Source: Fistulifera solaris
Taxonomy: Eukaryota > Bacillariophyta > Bacillariophyceae > Naviculales > Stauroneidaceae
Length of the DNA stretch: 64,000 bases
NCBI GenBank assembly: GCA_030295235.1
Contig: AP026129.1
Coordinates: forward strand, 558,001 to 622,000
Reading direction: 5' to 3'
The notes below the pieces were generated by a model. It made no database searches. It had not been told where the DNA came from and saw nothing but the letters and a program-made list of their open reading frames with translations. This document shows positions 57,161 to 64,000 of this stretch, in pieces. The position numbers and the translations under genes are program-made. Every line of letters begins with the position of its first letter. Position 1 is the first letter of the stretch.

Positions 57161-58300
57161 ATGCTTACAAATCTGAGTGTCTTGTTTTCGTTGAGCCAGG
57201 CTTCTTTCCTGATAGGTCCGTCGCTAGTATCCGCCTTCTCGGTTCAAATTCCGGCCCAAAGGACATCTTTTTCCTTACAAGCTAAAAAGCCAAGTCTCGT
57301 CTCGGACCCGTACGGCCCTTCACCTGACTTGCAGGTCAACAATATTGAGGAAATTGACGCCGAGGATGTCCCCGAGTTACGGGAATTCATGAGGGCGTCG
57401 GAGTTGCCCACACCGATTCCGCATCAACCGTGGAGAAAGGGAGAATTGGCGGGTTGTGAAGCACCCATTGCCGCAGAGTGGCGACGTGAAGCGGAAGATA
57501 TCATTTATAAAGCAGCGGAGCTAGTGGGTGGAGAAGTGCTTGATGTCACGTGGTTTTTGACCGCTGTTTTGATTACTATTGATCCAGATGTATTGCCAGA
57601 AAATTACATGTTCGATTCGGCCAGTACCGTCATTAACGTGAAAGAGCCCAGAGATCCAGTGTTTTTCGATCCGACCGATCCCAACCCAGAACCCATTTGG
57701 GATGATGAAGATGACGTTTTGTATCAACGCCAGACACCGGAAGAAATTGCTGAAGCGAAGGATCGGTTGGCTCGAATGTATGTACCCAAAGATAAAGATG
57801 ACGATTCAGACGAAGAGCATATCCCAGACAGTGATCCTAGGAAAGACGATCGCACCTTGTACATGAACGAAGAAACACGTAGTGAAGTGGCCATGAAAGT
57901 CACTGATGAAGCCCAGCTAAGAGAAGCAGAGAATGAACAGCCTATTGATATAGACAGTATTCGGATCAATACAGCTGCCATATCCATCATCGCAGATGCT
58001 ATTCTAAAGGCCTTGAAAGAAGAGGAAGACCGTTTGCAAATTTTAACGCGACATGAGGTCGTGTTGAGCAGTCCAGGGCCACCGGACGTAATTGAAACAC
58101 AACGGCAGTTCGACGCTTATCGCGGTACCCGTGTTCTTGTAGAGACAAAAGACCCCTTTGACTCGAATCGGACATTACTTGGGAAAATTGTTGACCGTAA
58201 CTCGATGGATCTGATTTTGAATCAAAAAGGTCGGATGGTGACTGTTCCTCTCAATTTTGTCAAGTGCGTTCGACTGCCGCCGTCTAAAGTAGCAGCATAA
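57161..58300 (+). CDS. Plastid-targeted RimP-like ribosome maturation factor
   Basis: RimP assists assembly of the bacterial-type 30S ribosomal subunit; here it is likely to act on plastid ribosomes. The first ATG at 57161 starts a bipartite presequence: a signal peptide (MLTNLSVLFSLSQASFLIG) ending at VSA/FSVQIPAQR, with the Phe at +1 that diatom plastid import needs. The N-terminal RimP domain includes EAEDIIYKAAELVGGEVLDV; a long acidic insert follows (PKDKDDDSDEEHIPDSDPR). The C-terminal SH3-like domain reads VVLSSPGPPDVIETQRQF to YRGTRVLVETKDPF and GRMVTVPLNFVKCVRL. An upstream TTG start is not used. Confidence 0.85.
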   Translation: MLTNLSVLFSLSQASFLIGPSLVSAFSVQIPAQRTSFSLQAKKPSLVSDPYGPSPDLQVNNIEEIDAEDVPELREFMRASELPTPIPHQPWRKGELAGCEAPIAAEWRREAEDIIYKAAELVGGEVLDVTWFLTAVLITIDPDVLPENYMFDSASTVINVKEPRDPVFFDPTDPNPEPIWDDEDDVLYQRQTPEEIAEAKDRLARMYVPKDKDDDSDEEHIPDSDPRKDDRTLYMNEETRSEVAMKVTDEAQLREAENEQPIDIDSIRINTAAISIIADAILKALKEEEDRLQILTRHEVVLSSPGPPDVIETQRQFDAYRGTRVLVETKDPFDSNRTLLGKIVDRNSMDLILNQKGRMVTVPLNFVKCVRLPPSKVAA

Positions 58301-58666
58301 TGACGAATATATAGTTCCCAGCCGTTGAAGCTAGGTTGCGACATGGAGGACGCTTCTGTCAAGGACCCTTTTAAAGTGCTATTGAAATTGAACGATATTG
58401 CTGACCTCTTGGTAGTACTTAAATTAGAAATGCTTCCTTCGGAGAATCCATCGTACATGTAGTGAATGGCCTACCCAAGTAAGAAAGAATGCGAGTCGAA
58501 CAAAGGGGTAGAACTATGTGTGAAACCTTGAATCACGGAACTATTCTACTATTGCAATAGTAAAACGACAAATTGTTTTTTATGCTTTTTATACTAATGT
58601 CCGCTTTATTCTCTAGCGTAGATGGGCCAAAGGCAAGTCGCAGTCCTCTTGAGACATCTACCAAAT

Positions 58667-60301
58667 TCAGCATCTGCCCCCGCTTTTGCAACAAACGCAA
58701 CGGAGTTCGCAATCAGTAATAATCTCAACACCTGTTTCGCACACTTCTTCTGGGATCGTAGTAATTTCGGTAAACTCAAGGAATATGGTTTCTGATGATA
58801 GGAATAAGCAATCAACAATCAACCACGAGTATATAAAGAGATTGCAGACATATATTGACAAGCACGCCAGTGTTCTTACCGAGAAATCCCAGAAAGGCGA
58901 ATTCCGAGGGCAGCGTTCCCGAAAGCTGAGAAATTTCAAAGCTTAGTTTGTGCAGTTTGGGGCAATTGCCTAACTCTGTCGGTATGGTTCCCGTGACCTG
59001 CGAGTCGCCGATACGCACGTACTGCAGGTTCGTTAACAAGCCGATAGTCGTCGGTATGGTGCCCCAGAAATTACCACCCGAAAAACTAATAGAGTCTAGT
59101 AAAGGGTGAGTCATAGTACGCGACGCGCTGAAGTTGGCAACCCATGTTTCCTCACTTACCGAGCTCGGTCATCTGTCCAATTTCACCGGGCAAGGTTCCT
59201 TCGAAATGTGGACCATCGATCAACAGTTGACGAAGCTTGCTGAGCTTGGCGATTTCCGTGGGGATGGAGCCGCGAACTTCTGAGAAGCGAGTTTCAAAAT
59301 AAGTCAAGTTTGTCAAGATCCCAATTTCTGTCGGAATTGCCCCTCCTAAATCCGTGTCTTCGACATCCAAATGCGTCATATTCCGCCAGTGAAGTGCAAT
59401 TCTAAAGATGTCGCCTACAAATCGATTCTTCGCGACAAGAAACTCGTTGATGTTGCTGAGCTTCGCGAGACCAGATGGAAGGCTACCGGTCAATAGGTTA
59501 TTACTGAGATCCAACGTACGCAAATTCGTCAGTGCACTCATCGCTGGGCTGATGGAAGAAGTGAACTTGTTGGAACTGAGAAATAGTTGCTCTAGAATGG
59601 CGTCAGATCAAACAAACGTTGCGTAAGCAAAGAACAGTTCCAGTCGCTATAAACTTACCTAGATTTGTGAGTGTCGCAAAGGAATCCGATGTAAGAGCCC
59701 CATTCAGGTCGTTGTTACGCAAGTCGAGGACAGTCAAGTGCGTCAACAGTCCAAGCTCTTTCGGTAGTGAACCCGAAAGCTTTTGATCGCTCAAATCGAC
59801 TGCGATAAGATTCCCTTTTTCATCGCAAGTCAGGTAGCCGATCTCGCATTCACTGACAGTGGTATCATCAAGAAGATCAGCATATCCACCACAGGTGAAC
59901 AAAACAACGAGCAATGCGTATAGTTGCAAGACTCGGTCTTTCGTTCTCACATGGAATTGGTCTTCTTTGTACGCGAGATACTGAAGCGCTTGTGAGGATG
60001 GAGAATCGAGACGAACGAAGGCTAAAGGTTCCGACACATTCAATAGGATCGTCTGCAAGTCCTGAAGTCGTTCAAGCTTGGTCCTGGAGTATTCTGCTTT
60101 GTTGTTCCCAAGGAGCGGCAACGCAGCTGCGATGGCAATCACAAACAGCGAAATTACGCCGGTGATTGCCATAATCCATCGTCTTTGTTTGTGTTTCCCC
60201 TTCAGCAGTTGACTTGCGGTATCATGTTGATCTTCGACCAAAGGCAGAGATCCGCTTTCTACCTCGGTCAAAACTGCCGTGTTGCCTCGTTCCATTTCCA
60301 T
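58667..60301 (-). CDS. Type II membrane leucine-rich-repeat protein, four exons
   Basis: 471 residues from exons 59659-60301, 59160-59591, 58880-59095 and 58667-58791; all introns are GT-AG (67, 64 and 88 bp) and phase is kept. The cytosolic N-terminus of about 40 residues is followed by a membrane segment (WIMAITGVISLFVIAIAAAL). The LRR cap region contains a CGGYADLLDDTTVSECEIGY stretch, then about ten plant-type repeats. The Cys-rich tail reads TDCELRCVCCKSGGRC. All three introns follow a Leu-Glu/Gly at repeat boundaries. It has the same plan as the LRR protein at 1434-3678, but is shorter in its cytosolic part. Ligand unknown. Confidence 0.93.
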
Positions 60302-61413
60302 GGTCGTGATGAACGATGGTACGTAAAATGAATGCAGTCATTGTCGATTGCTCTTGTTCGGCTTTCAATAGCGTAACAGGTACCAGGTAATACAGTTTAT
60401 TTCTGGGAATAAACATTTTTACTTACTTACTTGATGATGATCGGTTCAATAATGCTGTTTTCATTGTTTTGGTGCGAAATTCTTGGTCAATCAGAATCGG
60501 TGCATTTTGGGGGGGGGATGCGAGCTCGTGACTTATCCAGTCGTGACAAGTCCCAACATTTTTAGCATGCTTTTTTCATAACAACGTTACGCTCCATCTA
60601 ATACACGTGAAAATCAGAACTTTATTGCCATTCTTTTAGTATCTATGGCTCGAAAAGAGTGCCTTGGGCTGACCAGGTAATCTTTTTCGTGATGATTCTT
60701 TCTTCATAGAAAAATGATGCTTCATGACTGAAATGCTGTCGTGACAAAACGTCGCCTTTAATTTAGACCTATCGTAAAAAGGGAAGACAGCATGTCACAG
60801 GGACTATCAACGTTACGAGTCAATCATTGCATTGAAAATGCTGCACAAGGTAGCTGCAACAAGATAAAATACTGTTCTAGTCTATCATACTCACAGAACG
60901 AATAGAGGTTAGGTATCGGGGTAGCATTGGCCAAAGAAAATCAGAGTTCATGACTCAATTGCAGTCGTGGATAACTGGATTGGACAATTCGGATCTATAG
61001 TAAATGAAGGGAATGACAAGAATCTCTTATTGCAATCATGTTTGCCCGTAAAACCGCCACCATTCATCTTGATGGATCGTTCATGTTTTCAAGCCTTTGT
61101 TCTCCATAAACGGCCATCATGCAAAGGCAAGTTTTCATGATAATTTTTACGTCATAACGAACCTTGTTGCGCCTCGTGATTGCCGACTCATGACTGATCG
61201 TGATAGTTCACTTTGGTGTTATAGCGAATTTTGTCGCTCTGGATGGTCAAGGATCGCAAAAGAATTATTTTTGCCGCGGTCAAACTTGCGACGATCCAAA
61301 GCGAATGCCAAGGAGAAAAGAAAACTGTAACTGTCAACACACTCGAATCATTTTTTTCTGTGAAAGGACATTGTTATCCGTTAATAAAGCATTTAAATCT
61401 ATATCCTTCCATC
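60302..61413. other. Intergenic region with several TCATGACT...AGTCGTGA motifs
   Basis: No gene is supported. The inverted motif occurs at 60526-60547 (TCGTGACTTATCCAGTCGTG), 60722-60745, 60948-60970, and in altered form near 61175-61205. A run of nine G lies at 60509-60517. Confidence 0.6.
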
Positions 61414-62215
61414 ATGACTAAGCTTTCGGTAAGTCTTTGTGTCTCGGAGTTTGTGATTGGCGCATGCGGAGCAGTTCGCCTGACGTTATCTTTCGATTTT
61501 CCCTATAGGCCGTTCAAGAGACTTACAAAAGAATGCACTTGCCTTGATTGCCGCGAGTCCTGCAACTGCGCAGACTTTAGCAGCAACGTACCAAAAGCAT
61601 TTCTCGACAACTGTGGCGGGGGCTCGGGCCAAGTATGCATCCTTGGCGGGTTCGGTCAACTCGGAATTAGATCAAACGATCGAAACGACCATCGATGCCG
61701 TAGATGCCGTCATGGACGATTTGAATACTTTGATGCGCTACATTAGTCTCACTATTCCTAAAATGGAAGATGGTGGCAATTGGGGTGTTTCCATTCAATT
61801 GGAAGCCATTAAAGCGATGCAGGATGCGCAAGATAAGCTGACCAAAGCGGCCGAAGAAGTCTCCAAGTACGCGAGCAGTCGTGCCGATGTTTTGGAAAAG
61901 TGCAAGTTTCCTTCGCAAACTATCAGTGTCACAAGCACCGACGGAACAAGCAATACGACCGAAAAGGGAGACGCGAAAGAAACCAGAAAGACTACGGAAA
62001 CGAAGGAAACTACCACGTCCTTGTCGCCGGTCGAAGCGAACTATCGTCAGGCGGCAGTGGTAGCCTGTGATGTATTGTATTATGGAAAAGCCAAGGGCCT
62101 CTTCCAGTTGTGTCTGAGCTCGTATTTGAATGCGATGGACTTTTGTGACAAGAATGCGGAGAAAATTGAGAAACCCAAGGGATCAACCGGCTCGGGTCCT
62201 TCTTCCATGTATTAG
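61414..62215 (+). CDS. PA28/REG-type proteasome activator
   Basis: An 11S regulator that forms a heptameric ring on the 20S proteasome and opens it. Exon 1 is 61414-61428 (MTKLS); an 80-bp GT-AG intron (61429-61508) follows; exon 2 runs to 62215. The frame changes at the A-run at 61527-61530; one extra base gives AVQETYKKNALALIAAS. The activation-loop region LMRYISLTIPKMEDGGNWGV and following SIQLEAI are conserved. A Thr/Lys/Glu-rich linker of about 35 residues (around TTEKGDAKETRKTTETKE) lies between the last two helices. The C-terminus SSMY ends in Tyr, as in PA28 subunits that dock into the proteasome. Confidence 0.85.
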
Positions 62216-62322
62216 ACTAATAAATAGATAGTGAGCGAAATCATTCAAAGAAGAATATCATAGATCGTGTCTTGCAACCTAAGTTAACGTGTCGTTATGT
62301 TTACGGGCATAGGTGTCAACAA

Positions 62323-62925
62323 TTAATGCTGTGGAGAACCATCTTCGTTTTCTCCAAGTGACATCATCCAATAAAGCCCTGCCGTCGCCGTCACTCCCAC
62401 GCCAGCGACCCAAAACGAAAAACGCCGATTCTTTCTAACCGTTGCCATACGCTGTTGAAGTGATATGAGATGAGACAGTGCGCCGGCCGTTTGATGCATG
62501 GTCTCAAGAGTCGTGTCGCGAATTTGCAGAATGCCCTCTTCTTGCTGGTTCACCACCGTTGCAAGATCTCTTTGGATTTCATTCATGTATCTCATAGAAT
62601 GGTTGATTTCTCGGATATCCTGTTCTCGCTCTTGCAAGACAGCGTGCTGAAAATCCACTGCAGTGAGACCGCGCTGTTCTTCAATTTCCACCACAAAGTC
62701 GTCGTTCACTTTGTACTCTTCGCCATCGTAAAGAGACGCGTTGGCAAAGAGTAAATCGTCACTGCGGTACGTGATACACAAAGGGATGCCTTCTTCCACG
62801 TCTTCTTCTTCTTCGACCACTCGCGTTTGTGGCAGTCGGAGTGCTTTCCTCCAGTTCCATTTCTTTTTCGTCGGTGAGTCGAGGAATGGTCGATTTGCGG
62901 CAAGATCAAAGGCGCTTTCATCCAT
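62323..62925 (-). CDS. Qa-SNARE (syntaxin)-like protein
   Basis: 200 residues from the ATG at 62925. The C-terminal part has a SNARE-type heptad helix (QEREQDIREINHSMRYMNEI then QRDLATVVNQQEEGILQIRD), with Gln at the likely zero layer, then a linker with basic residues (VRKNRR) and a tail anchor (FWVAGVGVTATAGLYWMM). Qa-SNAREs drive membrane fusion; the compartment cannot be told. The N-terminal three-helix domain of syntaxins is replaced by about 95 other residues. The frame may extend upstream to an ATG at 63188 through a poly-Ser region if the T-run at 62942-62948 has one more base. It converges with PA28. Confidence 0.7.
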   Translation of the reverse strand: MDESAFDLAANRPFLDSPTKKKWNWRKALRLPQTRVVEEEEDVEEGIPLCITYRSDDLLFANASLYDGEEYKVNDDFVVEIEEQRGLTAVDFQHAVLQEREQDIREINHSMRYMNEIQRDLATVVNQQEEGILQIRDTTLETMHQTAGALSHLISLQQRMATVRKNRRFSFWVAGVGVTATAGLYWMMSLGENEDGSPQH

Positions 62926-64000
62926 GATGCTTGAATTGTTCTTTTTTTATTGTTGGAATGGTTCGTTTTTGTGATAATTTCTGCTTTGTGAGACGACGAC
63001 GAAGAAGAAGAAGAAAGCTCGTGTGATGCCGACGGGAGGGTTTGGTCCCGAATCATATCAGCCACGTCGTGCGTGACAACTGTGTTGAGTGGGCCGTACC
63101 GGTACTCGATTTCAAGTTGACCTTCAACCAAAAGCAAAAAAGTGTGAATCAAATGAAAGATGGGAGTCCACGGTGGGAATTTATTCATTCATTCACAGAA
63201 TATTATTTGTTCTTCACTCTCGATAGACAACATGATTGGAGAAATAGTATTCTGACGTGTTGAACATCAACAGAAGTGCGAGAGATCGAAGGAGGCGTGT
63301 TTAACTGAAATAGGAGCGCTTCTTACGTCAAAAGTCATATCTCTCGTTGTTTCGAAAAAAAAGAAAACCATATACAAATATTGCAAGACACTTTGTTACA
63401 AAGCCTGCGAGGTCTCTACCAGGCATCGTACAAGAAGAGTTTCATTATTGTTCCAAAATAATCTCGGCCATGTTGATGTTGCGTCGAAACAAAATCGAAT
63501 TCCCTGTTCTGAAACCCGATCTCTTCATGGTGATGTCGATCATAGTGTCTCAGATATCTTCTGGGAAGCGAGTAGTCATTGGACGGCTATCTTATCTGCC
63601 ACGATGCTGCCCGTCGCATTGATGGATGCGGTCACGACAGGATGACCAATTTTCTTTTCTTTCGGCGGAATGTGCAATCTTGTAAAGAGATCCGTTTCAC
63701 GATTCACTGTCGTACCGAAGCACTGAGTTTTAAGTAAAAATAAATTGCGGATTTATCTCCTGAATTTGAAAACCAGTGCTATTATATTGTTCCGTTGAAG
63801 TACTGCTGAACGTATAATGCACCGTCATACAGTCATGTTTATACATTTCGCGGTTTCGCGCAAAAAGAGGCGGCGGAGTCATGAAGACGAACGGATGACA
63901 ACCAAAACGACACTTGATGGTCGAAGACAAAGCCGTCGCAATTGTCACTATCATTACCTCTGATTGATATCCGCGGTCCTGCCTAGCCTGTCTCATCTTT
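62926..64000. other. Terminal stretch, no supported gene
   Basis: Contains the possible upstream extension of the SNARE-like gene (62949-63188, with a run of eight Ser codons) and overlapping plus-strand frames at 63347-63645. A minus-strand frame at 63730-63996 (VMIVTIATALSSTIKCRFGC) could be the end of a gene, but has no recognised domain. Confidence 0.3.

Noticed and set aside
60509-60517. Run of nine G
   Set aside because: A lone homopolymer with no further G-tracts nearby to suggest a quadruplex; probably unremarkable.
62706-63188. Minus-strand frame of 160 codons overlapping the SNARE-like gene
   Set aside because: Its second half is a shadow of the SNARE-like frame. Only its first part may be a real N-terminal extension, which I noted there rather than as a separate gene.
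1-64000. CRISPR arrays, bacterial operons or Shine-Dalgarno-like sites
   Set aside because: No regularly spaced direct repeats of that kind. Introns, signal sequences and gene content are eukaryotic, so bacterial features are not expected.

Overview
The window looks like nuclear DNA of a pennate diatom, most likely Phaeodactylum tricornutum or a close relative. The signs are compact genes with short GT-AG introns (about 69 to 90 bp), a fused isopentenyl-diphosphate isomerase/squalene synthase as known from diatoms, a bipartite plastid presequence with an F residue at the predicted signal-peptide cleavage site, transmembrane LRR proteins with a Cys-rich tail, and Ty1/copia retroelements. The species is inferred from these features; no search was run.

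Layout. 1-840: end of a cis-prenyltransferase gene (-). 1434-3678: transmembrane LRR protein. 3.7-6.0 kb: no supportable gene. 6078-7870: a broken P-loop kinase copy followed by its intact tandem partner. 8352-11028: large secreted beta-helix protein. 11.0-13.1 kb: gene-poor, with a 5S-rRNA-like stretch. 13101-20217: a Ty1/copia element with identical 451-bp LTRs and a 5-bp target duplication. 20.2-25.3 kb: a second copia-type element (-). 26.7-40.7 kb: ShKT-glutathione peroxidase, two FkbM-type methyltransferases, a TruA-type pseudouridine synthase, a TCAB1/WRAP53-like WD40 protein, a BTB protein, an AATF/Bfr2 ribosome-biogenesis factor and a ferric reductase/NADPH oxidase. 41.1-45.3 kb: IDI-SQS fusion and a mitochondrial dehydrogenase kinase. 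46.4-54.3 kb: two hypotheticals, a membrane-anchored cupin-like protein, MRD1/RBM19 and CNOT9/RCD1. 54.7-62.9 kb: PRP4 kinase, NDUFS6, plastid RimP, a four-exon LRR protein, a PA28 proteasome activator and a Qa-SNARE-like protein.

The genes do not form one pathway. They are housekeeping genes (ribosome biogenesis, splicing, mRNA decay, respiration, sterol synthesis) mixed with secreted and membrane proteins. Many neighbours are divergent pairs with short shared promoters (for example reductase/IDI-SQS, RCD1/PRP4K, NDUFS6/RimP) or tight convergent pairs.

Two observations cut across the window. First, at least 16 conserved host-gene frames are broken by apparent one-base indels, mostly in short homopolymers. 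This looks more like residual consensus error than decay, and gene models here must allow for it. Second, a TCATGACT...AGTCGTGA inverted motif recurs in intergenic DNA. I found no CRISPR array, no convincing tRNA gene, and no clear new multi-gene defence or metabolic system.
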